Of a stretch of DNA of 64,000 nucleotides, positions 1 through 9,706 are shown one piece after another. A model generated the notes under the pieces. The model was not told the DNA's origin. It was given only the letters and a program-made list of their open reading frames with translations, and ran no database searches. The translations under genes and the position numbers were made by a program. How positions within the stretch are numbered: position 1 is the stretch's first letter; each line of letters starts with the position of its first letter. This DNA comes from Mycobacterium sp. D16R12 (lineage in GTDB: Bacteria; Actinomycetota; Actinomycetes; Mycobacteriales; Mycobacteriaceae), in NCBI RefSeq assembly GCF_002013465.1, contig NZ_MAFC01000009.1:124001-188000 (forward strand), read 5' to 3'.

Positions 1-771
1 GCGTCCGAAGTGCCCCATGTCGGCGTACAACGCCTCGGCACCCGTCACCGAGAGCACCACTGCCGCGAGTGCGAAGAAGGCGATGTGAAAATGCCCGATC
101 ATGAAACCGATTGCGTAGGTAGGTGAGAGTGCCCTGAGGATCTCCGGATGCCCGGCGATGCCGGTGATCCCGCAGGCGCCGATCGCCAGGAACCACAGGA
201 TCATCACCGGCCCGAAGAATCGCCCGATGAGGGCGGTGCCGTGGCGTTGCACGGCGAACAAGGCGACGATGATCACCGCGGTGATGGGGACGATCCACGC
301 CTCCAGATCCGGCTGAATGACCTTCACACCCTCGACTGCCGAGAGCACGGAGATAGCAGGGGTGATCATGCTGTCGCCGAAAAACAGAGCGGCGCCGAAG
401 AGTCCGGCGCCGGCCAGCACCAGGGCACCACGACGTCCTTGCTTGCCGCCCCAGCGTGTCAACAGCGTGATGAGCGCCATGATGCCGCCCTCGCCGTCAT
501 TGTCGGCGCGCATGACCAGGGTGACGTACGTGAACGTCACGATCGCCATCACCGACCAAAAGATCAGCGACACAATGCCATAGACGTTGTCGGTGCTTAC
601 CGGCACGGGGTGCGGATCGGCCGGATTGAAGACCGTCTGAATGGTGTAGATCGGGCTCGTCCCGATATCACCGAACACCACTCCGAGCGCACCGACGACG
701 ACCGCAAGGCGCACGGTGTTCGACGCACTGGCCGGGCTGTGTGGTGACGTGGTCGCAGAGTCGTGTTGCAC
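1..771 (-). CDS. kup: Kup-family potassium transporter, N-terminal part (cut by window edge)
   Basis: The reverse strand carries the N-terminal 257 residues of a K+ uptake permease of the Kup/HAK/KT family, which imports K+ with H+ across the inner membrane. The diagnostic first-helix segment GDIGTSPIYTIQTVF follows a short hydrophilic leader, and further hydrophobic helices continue to the edge. Family members have about 620-660 residues, so roughly 60% is missing. No in-frame ATG is present; the GTG at 771 is the only plausible start found before the preceding gene. The gene lies downstream of, and in the same direction as, the sigma factor ending at 840. Confidence 0.85.
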   Translation of the reverse strand, partial: MQHDSATTSPHSPASASNTVRLAVVVGALGVVFGDIGTSPIYTIQTVFNPADPHPVPVSTDNVYGIVSLIFWSVMAIVTFTYVTLVMRADNDGEGGIMALITLLTRWGGKQGRRGALVLAGAGLFGAALFFGDSMITPAISVLSAVEGVKVIQPDLEAWIVPITAVIIVALFAVQRHGTALIGRFFGPVMILWFLAIGACGITGIAGHPEILRALSPTYAIGFMIGHFHIAFFALAAVVLSVTGAEALYADMGHFGR

Positions 772-839
772 GGTGCGGTTCTCGTTTCTGCCTCGCCCAC
801 CGTGCCGTCCGGTGTGGCTGGTGATGTGGCAGCCAGATA

Positions 840-1727
840 TTAGCCCGATCCCCGGCCGCCGGCCCTCTGATGGGCGGCCGTCAGCTCGGCGCCACTGCTC
901 GTGTACGGGGTGATGTCTATGCGGGTGACCAGCCCGTCATGGGTGTCCATCCGGATGATCGCGAAGGGATGGCCACCCGGGGCGATGACCGCGCCCGGCC
1001 GCCCGTCGACGAGAAGCGATGCAGCGACGGCGATGCGGTCGATGAAGGTGCGCGTCTCCTCGGCAACGGCTCGGGCGCCGCGCACGAGCGTCGCCGCGCC
1101 ACTGGGGATGAGTGCCGGGTCGACCGTGCGTACCACGTCGGGTGCCATCAGGGTGATCAAGCGCTCGATATCGCCGCCGCTGGCTGCTGACAGGAAGGCA
1201 TCGACGATCTCCAGCTGATTCTCGATATCGCCGGCACGCGCGGGGTCAGCGATATCGAGCCGTACGCGCGCCCTGCTGGCGAGTTTCTTCGCGGAGACGA
1301 CGGTTGTATCGAGTATTGCGGCGACGTCCGCGAACGGCACGGCGAACAGGTCATGCAGCACATAGGCCACCCGCTGCTTGGGGGACAGCTCGCCGAGCAC
1401 CACGAGCATGGCTCGTGAAACCTGCTCGCGCCGTGCGAAATTCTCATCGGCGGCAAGGCTCGTCGCTGGCATGTGATCGGCAGTCAGTGAGATCTCTCCG
1501 CGGCGTTCGCGTGCCCTGAGTTGATCGAGGCAGAGCCGGGCGGTGACGGTCGTAAGCCACCCGTCGAGATTCTCCACCTGATTCAAGTCCGAGGATTGCG
1601 CCCGGATCCAGGCGGCTTGCAGCGCGTCCTCCGCGTCATGGTGTGAGCCGAGGATCCGGTGGGCCACGGACAGCAGCCGCGGCCGCGCGGCCTCGAAGTT
1701 TTCGATGAGATCCACGAGAGAGGTCAC
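840..1727 (-). CDS. ECF RNA polymerase sigma factor, SigJ/ECF41-like, with SnoaL-like C-terminal domain
   Basis: The 295-residue protein has region 2 near residues 10-75 (helix around HRILGSHHDAEDALQ), region 4 near 105-160 (LSPKQRVAYVLHDLF, then a helix-turn-helix) and a C-terminal NTF2/SnoaL-like domain near 175-280. This layout is typical of SigJ and ECF41-type sigma factors, whose extra domain modulates activity instead of a classical anti-sigma factor. The start is GTG at 1727. A DoxX-family membrane gene starts divergently 63 bases away. In ECF41 systems the sigma factor usually controls such a neighbour, so the DoxX gene is the expected target (inference). Confidence 0.88.
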   Translation of the reverse strand: MTSLVDLIENFEAARPRLLSVAHRILGSHHDAEDALQAAWIRAQSSDLNQVENLDGWLTTVTARLCLDQLRARERRGEISLTADHMPATSLAADENFARREQVSRAMLVVLGELSPKQRVAYVLHDLFAVPFADVAAILDTTVVSAKKLASRARVRLDIADPARAGDIENQLEIVDAFLSAASGGDIERLITLMAPDVVRTVDPALIPSGAATLVRGARAVAEETRTFIDRIAVAASLLVDGRPGAVIAPGGHPFAIIRMDTHDGLVTRIDITPYTSSGAELTAAHQRAGGRGSG

Positions 1728-1748
1728 CTTTCCGTCATGCCGGTCGTC
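1722..1748 (+). promoter_or_regulatory. Candidate ECF41-type promoter for the DoxX gene
   Basis: GGTCAC (1722-1727) and CGTC (1745-1748) are separated by 17 bases and point at the DoxX gene starting at 1791. The arrangement resembles the TGTCACA/CGTC type described for ECF41 promoters. It overlaps the sigma gene's own start codon. Assignment rests on motif resemblance only. Confidence 0.4.
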
Positions 1749-1790
1749 AAGAGGGTGAGGTCAACGAAACCGACTAGATAGGAGGCACAG

Positions 1791-2165
1791 ATGAGCGTAC
1801 AGATGGTGCTTGAAGCCGGACTGTTGGTGACGACGGTTCTCTGCGTCATCGCCAACGGGTTCGAGGTGGCGGCCAAGGCGGTCAAGGCACAATTCGTGGT
1901 GCAGAACTCCGGTGAGGTGGGATTGGCACCGCGATGGATTCCCTATCTCGCGGTGGTCGAGGGTGCGGGGGTGGCCGGTCTGATCATCGGCCTTGCCGGG
2001 ATGCGTCCGATCGGCCTCGCAGCGGCAATTGGCTTGGTGGCGTTCTTCATTGGCGCAGTGGCCGCGCACATCCGGAGCAATGTACTGCACAACATCGCGT
2101 TCCCGGGCGTGTTCCTGGCGCTCGCGGCGGGATCTGTGGCCTACTTCGCACTACCGGCAGGTTAG
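1791..2165 (+). CDS. DoxX-like small integral membrane protein
   Basis: The 124-residue protein has four hydrophobic segments, at about residues 5-25, 50-68, 75-92 and 100-120. Size and layout match the DoxX-like family, small membrane proteins linked to redox homeostasis. The ATG at 1791 follows a strong ribosome site (AGGAGG near 1781-1786). It is divergent from the SigJ/ECF41-like sigma factor, the classical setting for an ECF41 target. The substrate and exact role are unknown. Confidence 0.75.
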   Translation: MSVQMVLEAGLLVTTVLCVIANGFEVAAKAVKAQFVVQNSGEVGLAPRWIPYLAVVEGAGVAGLIIGLAGMRPIGLAAAIGLVAFFIGAVAAHIRSNVLHNIAFPGVFLALAAGSVAYFALPAG

Positions 2166-2179
2166 GGCCGCGGAGGCCC
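2165..2179. terminator. Short hairpin between convergent DoxX and LysR genes
   Basis: GGGCC (2165-2169) and GGCCC (2175-2179) form a 5-bp G+C stem with a 5-base loop in the 20-base gap between convergent genes. There is no U-run, so a terminator role is weakly supported. Confidence 0.25.
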
Positions 2180-2185
2180 CGGCGC

Positions 2186-3043
2186 TCATCGGTGCAGCCG
2201 GTGTGTACTCGCGATGATCGCGTCGCAGAGTGCCTGCTCGGGCTCGGACAGCACGCTGCGGCGACGCAGCAGCACGAACTCCAGTTCGCCCAGATCCGGC
2301 AGGCTGTCATCGCCGACTCTGGCAAGGCCTTCAGGCAAAAGGGATTCCGCGTGCGCGATCACACCCATACCCGCGAGGGCTGCCGCCCGCAGGCCCAGTT
2401 GGCTGTCGCTGACACACGCGATGCGCCAGGTCCGGCCCTCTCGCTCGAGTGCTCGCAGCGCGGCGTGCCGGGTCAGACTCGGCGGGGGATAGGTGACGAT
2501 GGGCACCGGGTCGCGCACGTCCTGTGTGTTGGGCCGGCCCGCCCACACCAGCCTGTCGCGCCACAGCAACTCGCCATGTTTTTCACCGGGCAGGCGCTTG
2601 GCCACCATCAGGTCCAGCTCGCCCGCGGTCATCCGTGTTTTGAGGTATTCACTGAGTCCGACGACGAGTTCCAGGTCCACGCCCGGATGCGAGTCCTGGA
2701 ACTCGACAAGCACATCGGGCAGCTCGCGAGCCACCAGGTCATCGGAGGCGCCGAGCCGGATGAGTCCGGTCAGTTCCGAACTCGCAAAGTAGCGGTCGGC
2801 CTGGGTGTGGGCGTCCAGGATCGATCGGGCGAACCCGACCATCGCGGCGCCGTCGGCTGTCAGTGCGAGATTGCGGGTATCGCGGCGGAACAGCTCTCGG
2901 CCGGTGGACTGTTCCAGCCGCGCGATATGTCCGCTCACCGTGGATTGGCGTAGCCCGAGAATGCGGCCCGCCGCCGTGAACCCGCCCGCGCGTTCAACTG
3001 TCAAAAAGGTACGAAGCAATTCGGGATCCAACACAATGATCAC
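2186..3043 (-). CDS. LysR-family transcriptional regulator
   Basis: This 285-residue LysR-type regulator has an N-terminal winged helix-turn-helix at about residues 4-65 (ELLRTFLTVERAGGF, then RQSTVSGHIARLE) and a co-inducer-binding domain from about 90 to 280. GTG at 3043 is the start used; GTG at 3034 would trim three residues. It is divergent from the SBF-like symporter across a 65-base gap. This is the standard layout for a LysR regulator controlling its neighbour, so transporter regulation is inferred. The effector is unknown. Confidence 0.88.
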   Translation of the reverse strand: MIIVLDPELLRTFLTVERAGGFTAAGRILGLRQSTVSGHIARLEQSTGRELFRRDTRNLALTADGAAMVGFARSILDAHTQADRYFASSELTGLIRLGASDDLVARELPDVLVEFQDSHPGVDLELVVGLSEYLKTRMTAGELDLMVAKRLPGEKHGELLWRDRLVWAGRPNTQDVRDPVPIVTYPPPSLTRHAALRALEREGRTWRIACVSDSQLGLRAAALAGMGVIAHAESLLPEGLARVGDDSLPDLGELEFVLLRRRSVLSEPEQALCDAIIASTHRLHR

Positions 3044-3108
3044 GCTACTCGTTCAGAGATATCACTTCTATCAACTTTCATAATCAGTGCCGGTACTCGT
3101 ACGGTGGC

Positions 3109-4119
3109 TTGGTGAAGTGGCTGGCCAAATTCCGTATCGACGGCTTCTTGCTGGGGTTGTTCGCCGCCATGGGGATTGGGCTGCTGCTCCCCGCGCGCGG
3201 CGGTGCCGCCGGTGTTCTCGAGTGGGCGACCAAGATCGCCATCGCGGTGCTGTTCTTCCTCTACGGGACTCGACTGGAACCGCGCGAGGCACTCGAGGGT
3301 CTGAAGCACTGGAAACTGCACACCACGGTGCTGGCCGCGACCTACGTGCTGTTTCCGCTGCTGGGGCTGGCGATGCGGCTGCTGGTGCCGTCGGTGCTGA
3401 CCAACGACCTCTACACCGGCGTGCTGTACCTGTGCCTGCTGCCGTCGACCGTGCAATCTTCGATTGCCTTCACGTCGATCGCCCGCGGCAATGTCGGCGC
3501 TGCGGTGGTGAGCGCCTCGTTGTCGAATATGTTGGGCGTCTTCATGACTCCTGTCCTGGTGATGCTGCTCATGCAGACCACCGGGGAGGCGACTGTCTCG
3601 CCCACCGCGATCCTGGAGATCGTGGTGCAGCTGCTGCTGCCCTTTGTCGCCGGCCAGTTGTTGCGGCCCAAGCTGTATCGGCTTCTGTCCCACGCCACGC
3701 TCACCAAGGTCGTTGACCGTGGTTCGGTCTATCTAGTGGTGTACGCGGCGTTCAGCGCCGGGATGGTCGAGCACGTCTGGCAGGGCCTGCAGATCTCCCG
3801 GCTGTTGGCAGTCGTCGCGGTCAGCATCGTGCTACTGGCGGTGGTGCTGGGTGTCACCGCGGGGGCGGCGCGGCTGTTGCGGTTCGACCGGGCAGACCGA
3901 ATCGTCGTCATCTTTTGCGGATCCAAGAAGAGTTTGGCGACTGGACTGCCGATGGCCACCGTGTTGTTCGCAGGACACCCGGTCGGCCTGATTGTGCTGC
4001 CGCTGATGATCTTCCACCAGATCCAGCTGATCACCTGCGCGGCGCTGGCCGGGCGGTGGGGGCGGGCCGAGAGTTCAGATGCAGTGACCGTTGGAGGCGA
4101 GACTGTCTCTGCTGCCTGA
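3109..4119 (+). CDS. SBF-like (bile acid:sodium symporter superfamily) membrane transporter
   Basis: The protein of about 336 residues consists almost wholly of hydrophobic helices (nine or ten). Its length and segments such as FFLYGTRLEPREALEGLKHW and FCGSKKSLATGLPMA match the SBF-like CPA family (YfeH type). Known relatives of the superfamily carry organic anions with Na+ or H+; the substrate here cannot be read from sequence. TTG at 3109 and GTG at 3112 are adjacent start candidates. The divergent LysR gene probably controls it. The final 20 residues are polar. Confidence 0.82.
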   Translation: MVKWLAKFRIDGFLLGLFAAMGIGLLLPARGGAAGVLEWATKIAIAVLFFLYGTRLEPREALEGLKHWKLHTTVLAATYVLFPLLGLAMRLLVPSVLTNDLYTGVLYLCLLPSTVQSSIAFTSIARGNVGAAVVSASLSNMLGVFMTPVLVMLLMQTTGEATVSPTAILEIVVQLLLPFVAGQLLRPKLYRLLSHATLTKVVDRGSVYLVVYAAFSAGMVEHVWQGLQISRLLAVVAVSIVLLAVVLGVTAGAARLLRFDRADRIVVIFCGSKKSLATGLPMATVLFAGHPVGLIVLPLMIFHQIQLITCAALAGRWGRAESSDAVTVGGETVSAA

Positions 4120-4201
4120 CCTTTGCGTATCTTCGGGGCTCGCTATGGCTTCGGTGCGGTATTGGGTAGCCTGTGACGGCTAGCGCGAGGAGGACCTGGG
4201 A

Positions 4202-4966
4202 ATGCCAGAAGGCGACACGGTTTTCCGAACGGCGCAGCGCCTGGCCGATGCGCTGACCGGTCGAGTACTCACTGGCTGCGATATCCGTGTTCCACGTTTC
4301 GCAACCGTGGATTTGAGTGGGGAACGCGTTGACGACGTGGTTGCCCGCGGGAAACATCTCTTCATTCGCGTCGGCTGGGCCAGCATTCACTCGCATCTGA
4401 AAATGGATGGCAGCTGGCGGATCGTGTCCTCTCAGGGTTACGTGCCTACGTGGAACCATCGAATCAGAGCGGTACTGACGACAGACGAGTCAGTGGCTCT
4501 CGGAATCAGCTTAGGTGTCTTGGACGTGGTCGAGCGGAGACGGGAAGACGACATCGTGGGTCACTTGGGCCCGGATCTTCTTGGGGCAGATTGGGATCCG
4601 GACGTCGCATTGGAGCGATTGATGGCGCGGGCAGATGATGAGCTGAGTGCGACGCTCCTCGACCAGAGGGTCATGGCGGGCATTGGCAACGTGTATTGCA
4701 ACGAACTCTGTTTTCTGGCCGGGCTGTTGCCCACCACGCCGGTGAGAGGTCTCGCTGATCCCGCGCGTTTCGTCGAGCGTGCCCACGCGTTGTTGGATGC
4801 GAACAGGGGCAACCACCGCAGGACAACGACCGGTGATCTGCGGCCCGGCCGTGAGCTGTGGGTTTACGGCCGACATGGAAAGCCCTGCCGCCGTTGCGGA
4901 ACCCGGATCTCACGCGATCAGGGCCTGCCGCGCGTGGCATATTGGTGCCATGGTTGCCAGCGGTGA
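4202..4966 (+). CDS. nei2: Fpg/Nei-family DNA glycosylase, endonuclease VIII (Nei2-like)
   Basis: The 254-residue base-excision repair enzyme removes oxidised bases and cleaves the abasic site. The N-terminus MPEGDTV places the catalytic Pro2 and Glu3 of the Nei branch. RVPRFATVDLSG and RGKHLFIRV follow closely the mycobacterial Nei2 pattern. The helix-two-turn-helix is at QRVMAGIGNVYCNE near residue 155. A C-terminal zinc finger is seen as CRRCGTR followed by WCHGC near 225-252. The start ATG has AGGAGG about 10 bases upstream. It stands alone on the plus strand. Confidence 0.9.
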   Translation: MPEGDTVFRTAQRLADALTGRVLTGCDIRVPRFATVDLSGERVDDVVARGKHLFIRVGWASIHSHLKMDGSWRIVSSQGYVPTWNHRIRAVLTTDESVALGISLGVLDVVERRREDDIVGHLGPDLLGADWDPDVALERLMARADDELSATLLDQRVMAGIGNVYCNELCFLAGLLPTTPVRGLADPARFVERAHALLDANRGNHRRTTTGDLRPGRELWVYGRHGKPCRRCGTRISRDQGLPRVAYWCHGCQR

Positions 4967-5032
4967 CGTGACACCGCGCAGGCGGGTGCCGGTAACGCCC
5001 GGGTGTCGGAGGGCTGGCTTAAAGTACATCCG

Positions 5033-5728
5033 ATGATGCTGCGACGGTGGAGGCGTAAGGCGGTTCGGGTGCGGCGCCGCCTGTCGGGTGTGCTGGTTGC
5101 ACTGATCGTCGTGGTGCTCGCGGGGCCAATCGTGGCGCTGATCATCTGGCCTGCCGTGGTCGTGTACCGGAGCACCGGTGACGCGCTACTGGCGGCCTTG
5201 ACGCAGGCCGGCTATCTGGCCTCGCCCTACGCCGTGTATCTGATCTTGCGTTGCGCGGGATGGATGCTGCGGGGGCTGGGCGAGGCGATCGCCCAGCGCC
5301 GATATGAGGCCAGGCTGCATCGGTACGCAACGCTGTCGGGACTTTCTGAGATCGACGAGATGTCCGGCGTCGATTTCGAGACGTTCGTCGCGGCCCGGAT
5401 GCACAGCGCCGGATGGCATATCGAGACCACCTCGGCATCCAGCGATTACGGCGTTGACCTGATAGCCACGAATCGGCGCGATATTGTTGCCGTCCAATGC
5501 AAGCGCTACTCAAAGACCGTGGGTGTCAGGGCTGTTCAAGAGGTCGTCGCGGGCGCGCGGCATTACGACTGCACCCGTGCCATGGTGGTCAGCAATCAGG
5601 ATTTCACCCGGCAGGCTCAGACGCTGGCCGCGACCAGTAAGTGTGAACTCATTGGCCGTGATCGCCTTCCGCGGTGGCTGAATCAGAGCGAGATGCCTGC
5701 CTTTTCGAACGCCGCACCGCCCAGATGA
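5033..5728 (+). CDS. Membrane-anchored Mrr-like restriction endonuclease domain protein
   Basis: From ATG 5033 the protein has about 231 residues. A basic N-terminus is followed by two hydrophobic segments (about residues 18-45 and 55-75), then a soluble PD-(D/E)XK nuclease domain of the Mrr-cat type. Catalytic-type residues are visible in SSDYGVDL (Asp) and AVQCKRY (QxK). The terminal part, GRDRLPRWL, is typical of the family. GTG at 5003 would add ten residues. Mrr-like domains cut DNA in restriction or repair; the membrane anchor is known in several actinobacterial proteins, but their role is unclear. Its last 80 bases overlap the 3' end of the convergent DUF3159 gene. Confidence 0.78.
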   Translation: MMLRRWRRKAVRVRRRLSGVLVALIVVVLAGPIVALIIWPAVVVYRSTGDALLAALTQAGYLASPYAVYLILRCAGWMLRGLGEAIAQRRYEARLHRYATLSGLSEIDEMSGVDFETFVAARMHSAGWHIETTSASSDYGVDLIATNRRDIVAVQCKRYSKTVGVRAVQEVVAGARHYDCTRAMVVSNQDFTRQAQTLAATSKCELIGRDRLPRWLNQSEMPAFSNAAPPR

Positions 5729-6314
5729 CCACCAGGAGCGCCGCGCCGAAGAGCGGGTAGCCCATGGCGATACGCGCGAAGGCCAGCCAGCCCACTGAGT
5801 CCTGGGTGTACAACCATTCCTGCACAACGAATCTGGACGCGAACACCGCCGCTAAGGCCAGAGTCGCCACCGCGTAGGCGAACCGCGAGGGTTTGTCCTC
5901 ACGCCAGCTCTGCCCGGTGCCGGTGACACCGTGCCAGATCACTCCCGCAAGTGGCCAGCCCACCAGCACCGAGGCCAGGAAGACCGCTGCGGCGATGAGA
6001 TTGGTCCAAATGCCCATGAGGAAAAAACCTTTGGCCGACCCGATCTGGTGGGCAATGGCCGCCGAGATCGCAACCCCGAACAACCCGGAGATCGCGGGTT
6101 GTAGCGGCTGGTTGCGTAACCACCGCCAAGCGGCAACTGCCGCCGCGGTCGCCAAGGATATCCAGACCGCACCGCTCAAACCAAAAGCGCTGTTAGCCAA
6201 AGCAAATGTCACGCTGGGCAGACCGGCGTAGAGGAGACCGGACAGGCCACCTGCCTGTTCGAGCAGGGAGAGCCTGCGTTCGGACCGCTCACAGAGCTCG
6301 GAGACTTTGGTCAC
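5649..6314 (-). CDS. DUF3159 family membrane protein
   Basis: The 221-residue protein begins with a polar segment and then has about six hydrophobic helices, ending in a charged tail ([12 protein letters not shown]). The pattern with [14 protein letters not shown] and [14 protein letters not shown] segments matches the actinobacterial DUF3159 family. Its GTG start at 6314 overlaps the stop of the S9 peptidase by four bases, so the two are probably translationally coupled. Function is unknown. The 3' end overlaps the convergent Mrr-like gene by 80 bases. Confidence 0.8.
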   Translation of the reverse strand: MTKVSELCERSERRLSLLEQAGGLSGLLYAGLPSVTFALANSAFGLSGAVWISLATAAAVAAWRWLRNQPLQPAISGLFGVAISAAIAHQIGSAKGFFLMGIWTNLIAAAVFLASVLVGWPLAGVIWHGVTGTGQSWREDKPSRFAYAVATLALAAVFASRFVVQEWLYTQDSVGWLAFARIAMGYPLFGAALLVVIWAVRRSKRQASRSDSATAEGDHGQ

Positions 6315-8188
6315 TGCGTCTGCCGTCCGCCCAGATGTTGGGCCAGGAATCGTTCCGTCGCACGGAACAGGTCGATCTGGTTCTCCGGGTTCAGGAACCC
6401 GTGTCCCTCATCCGCCTTGACCATGTACTCGACCTCGACGCCACGCGTGCGCAGAGCCGCCACAATGTTGTCGGATTCGGCCTGGACCACGCGAACGTCA
6501 TTGGCGCCCTGTACAACTAGCAGCGGCGTCCGAATCTGATCCACCCGGCTGATGGGCGATCGGGCGAGCATATCGGCCTCCTGCTCCGGAACGGCGGGAT
6601 CGCCGACGTAGCGGTACCAGTTGTTGGTCAGGTTCGGCCGTACAAACGGCGGAAGGGTCCGCATGAAGTTCGCGAGGTTCGAGATGCCTACGTAATCGAT
6701 CGCGGCCGCGAAGACGTCAGGGGTGAAGGTAACTCCGACCAGTGCGGAGTACCCACCGTACGAGCCGCCGAAGATCGCGACGCGGCTCGGATCCGCGTAG
6801 CCCTGCTTGACTGTCCAGTCGACGGCGTCGATCAGATCGTCGTGCATTCTGCCGGCGAACTCGCCGATGGCCGCCTTCGTGAAGGCCTTTCCATAGCCGG
6901 TGGATCCGCGGAAGTTGACCTGCAGCACCGCGTATCCACGGTTGGCCAGCAGCTGCACGGACGGATCGAACCCCCAGCTGTCGCGGTGCCAGGGACCGCC
7001 GTGGACCACCAGCACCAGCGGAAGTCCCGCGGGTTCCACACCTACGGGCAGGGTCAGGTAGGAGTGCAGATTCAAACCGTCGCGCGAGGCGATCGTCACC
7101 GGCGTCATGGGCGCCAAGGTCGCTGGATCCAAATGCGGGTACGGACGGAACAGCTGCCTACTTTCGCCCGTTTCGTGGTCGTAGAAATAGGTGGCGCCGG
7201 GATCCCGGTCATGGGTGAAGCTGACCACCCAGTGTTGGCCGTTCTCGTCGGACGAGATTTCCGCAAGGTCTCCGTCCGAGAGTTCCTGGAGCTTCTCGAG
7301 CACCGGAGCAAAATCCGGATCGAGGACCTGAATATCCTGTCGCTCAACGAGATACCGGACGGCCAGCAGCTCGCCGGTCTTTCTATGGCGGATCAGGGGC
7401 GGCGCCAGGCCCAGGGCAGCGGACAGGTCGAACACCGGATGGCTGTCGACGACCGACTCCTCACCGGTGGTCAGGTCGAGCCGGACCAGACGCGTGCGAT
7501 CGGTGTCACGGCTGGAACCCATCCACAGCCCGGTGCCGTCCGGCGTCATCTGAGTCGGGTGCATACCCACGGGGTAGTCCGCACCGTTGTAGACGACGAG
7601 AGATTCCAGCGCCCCGGACTCGTATCGAGAGAACTCGATATCTCCTTCAGGTGTCAGCGATTGCGCGAAAACCTCGTGATGAGGGCTGCAGAACCAGGCC
7701 ATGACGTCGCCGGGGTTCTCGGCGAGCATGGTCAGCTCACCGGATGCGGTATCGAGCTCGTAGAGGTCGATGTGGTCGATCCTGCGGTGGTTCAGCTGGA
7801 CGAACAACTTCCCGGGGCGGCCGTGTGGCTGATCCAGGCCCAGCAGTCGCACGCCGGGAAACGGAGTCAGATCGACGGCCGGCGCATCGGGGTCGTCCAA
7901 GTCCACCCGGTACAGATGCCAATTCTCGTCACCACCGGAGTCCTGCACGTACAGCAGCCAGCGCGGGTCATCGCCCCAGAGAAAGCCCGTGACGCTCCGG
8001 GTTTCGTCGCGGGTGACGCACTGCGCGTCGGCGGGATCGTCTCCGTCGGCGGCTTGCACCCACACGTTGAGGCGGTTCTTTCGCGGCGCGAGGTAGGCGA
8101 TCTTGGTTCCGTCCGGTGAGATCGACGCGGACGTGCGAACCGGAGGATCGAAGAACTCCTCGACGGTGATCAGCTTGGGCAGCGCCAT
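6311..8188 (-). CDS. S9-family serine peptidase (prolyl oligopeptidase / acylaminoacyl peptidase type)
   Basis: From ATG 8188 (ribosome site GAGAGG) the protein has 625 residues. A beta-propeller region covers about residues 1-370 and an alpha/beta-hydrolase domain the rest. The nucleophile elbow GGSYGGYS lies near residue 476, the oxyanion segment [13 protein letters not shown] near 395, and the catalytic His in DEGHGF near 595. The family cleaves short peptides or acylated residues in the cytosol. An ATG at 8218 would add ten residues without a better ribosome site. It lies 47 bases after the cation exchanger and overlaps DUF3159, suggesting a three-gene operon. Confidence 0.88.
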   Translation of the reverse strand: MALPKLITVEEFFDPPVRTSASISPDGTKIAYLAPRKNRLNVWVQAADGDDPADAQCVTRDETRSVTGFLWGDDPRWLLYVQDSGGDENWHLYRVDLDDPDAPAVDLTPFPGVRLLGLDQPHGRPGKLFVQLNHRRIDHIDLYELDTASGELTMLAENPGDVMAWFCSPHHEVFAQSLTPEGDIEFSRYESGALESLVVYNGADYPVGMHPTQMTPDGTGLWMGSSRDTDRTRLVRLDLTTGEESVVDSHPVFDLSAALGLAPPLIRHRKTGELLAVRYLVERQDIQVLDPDFAPVLEKLQELSDGDLAEISSDENGQHWVVSFTHDRDPGATYFYDHETGESRQLFRPYPHLDPATLAPMTPVTIASRDGLNLHSYLTLPVGVEPAGLPLVLVVHGGPWHRDSWGFDPSVQLLANRGYAVLQVNFRGSTGYGKAFTKAAIGEFAGRMHDDLIDAVDWTVKQGYADPSRVAIFGGSYGGYSALVGVTFTPDVFAAAIDYVGISNLANFMRTLPPFVRPNLTNNWYRYVGDPAVPEQEADMLARSPISRVDQIRTPLLVVQGANDVRVVQAESDNIVAALRTRGVEVEYMVKADEGHGFLNPENQIDLFRATERFLAQHLGGRQTQ

Positions 8189-8235
8189 TGTGTTCCTCTC
8201 GGTGTATCGAAGTAACACCAGGAGAAACTATGCCG

Positions 8236-9489
8236 CTACGGCACAGTCAACTGTCGCGTGGCTGACCTGCTGAACGGCGCCCGAATTGTCGCGATGACGT
8301 GCTGGCGGTTGACGATCAAGCCGGCGATCGCCAAGACGCCGTACACACCGCACAGGATGAGCCGGCCATGGGTTGAGGTGACGGGGAACTGGATCACGAA
8401 CAGCGCCAGCAGCGCCCACGCGGTGCCGCGGTGGAACCGCAGAGCGAGGATCAGGGCCACGCCCATCATGGTTTGCGTTGCGGTCAGCAGGGTCTCTTCG
8501 ACCTGACGGGCGTCGAGCACCAAGGAGTACCCGCCACCGCCCGCGAGATGGGCGATCGGCAGTGAACCGATCAGGAGTGTCCATTGGTTGACCTTTGACG
8601 AGATCAACGTTGCGATGGCCGCGGTGCCCTTGCCACGGGCGGCGAATATCGCGGCGATGATGAACTCGGGTGCTTCTGATGCCAGCGGTGCGAGCCACTG
8701 CACCAGGAGGAACTGATCGATACCCAATTGTGTTCCGGCGCTTACCAGGCTGTTGGCGAAGGGCTCGGCGCACAACAGGATGATCGACGCCGCGAGTATG
8801 AACATCGTGACAACTGTGCTGCGGCGCATGTGCTTGGGCATCATCCCGATGGCCGCGGCTGTGCCCACCAGATCCGGTTCCTCGGTTTCGCCGCGGCTGA
8901 TCGTGAACAGGTAGAACCCGAACCATGCCAGCAGCGCAACGCCCAGCACGAGGTGAATCTGGCCGCTCGCCGGTATCACGAACGCCACCACCCCGGCGAC
9001 GAGCAGGAATCCGAGCTCGACGCGGTTAGACGGCGCCAAGGACAGCAGGTTGGTGGAGCGTCCGGATGTCTTGCGGGCCACCGCGAGTGCGATGAGAACG
9101 ACAACGGGCCAGCCCAGCCCCATCAACAACCGGTTCGAGCCGGTCATGTTCGCCGCGGCGTACTGGGTGTACTCGGGGACCTGGCCGGAGATGTAGGCGT
9201 AGTAGAGATCGACCGCATATTCGGGCAGTACCGCGATCAAGGCCAGCACCGCGATGGCCAAGCCGCCGGAGACGTCAATCTGCGCGGCCTCTGCCGCCCA
9301 CGCCAAGACGAAACTGGCGGCCACTACCGCCGCGCCGTAGATCACCAGAGCCGCTACCGGATTGGGGTGCAAGCCGCCGATCCGCGTGATGAGTGCGGGC
9401 GCCATGAACAGCGCCGTGATGAACACCGACCGCAGGAGCTGGCGACGCAATCCACCAAGCATCGCGGGCGCACTAGCGGTGGTCTGCAC
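8236..9489 (-). CDS. Sodium/calcium exchanger (CaCA) family membrane protein
   Basis: The 417-residue polytopic protein has the two inverted alpha-repeats of the CaCA family. Repeat 1 is seen around AVLPEYAVDL and NMTGSNRLLMGLGWP (about residues 88-130). Repeat 2 is seen around PLASEAPEFI and SSKVNQWTLLIGSLP (about residues 255-300). The acidic residue in each repeat binds the cation. Such proteins exchange Ca2+ or other cations for H+ or Na+ at the inner membrane. It is the first gene of a likely operon with the S9 peptidase and DUF3159. Confidence 0.85.
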   Translation of the reverse strand: MQTTASAPAMLGGLRRQLLRSVFITALFMAPALITRIGGLHPNPVAALVIYGAAVVAASFVLAWAAEAAQIDVSGGLAIAVLALIAVLPEYAVDLYYAYISGQVPEYTQYAAANMTGSNRLLMGLGWPVVVLIALAVARKTSGRSTNLLSLAPSNRVELGFLLVAGVVAFVIPASGQIHLVLGVALLAWFGFYLFTISRGETEEPDLVGTAAAIGMMPKHMRRSTVVTMFILAASIILLCAEPFANSLVSAGTQLGIDQFLLVQWLAPLASEAPEFIIAAIFAARGKGTAAIATLISSKVNQWTLLIGSLPIAHLAGGGGYSLVLDARQVEETLLTATQTMMGVALILALRFHRGTAWALLALFVIQFPVTSTHGRLILCGVYGVLAIAGLIVNRQHVIATIRAPFSRSATRQLTVP

Positions 9490-9706
9490 GGAACCAAGCT
9501 AGCACCGCCAGGCACATCCAGCAACAGATTGATATCCCTGCGTGACGCTCATGAAACTCGAAAATTACCTGCTAGTAGGCCCCGTGATCAATTCTTCGGC
9601 TACCCTAATGTCAATGTGTGGCAAACCGGATGGACCAGGGCGCGGCGTCGTGGCTGATGGGATGAGGGTTTCGCGTGTTGACCATGCCGCAGCGGCATAG
9701 TGTCGA

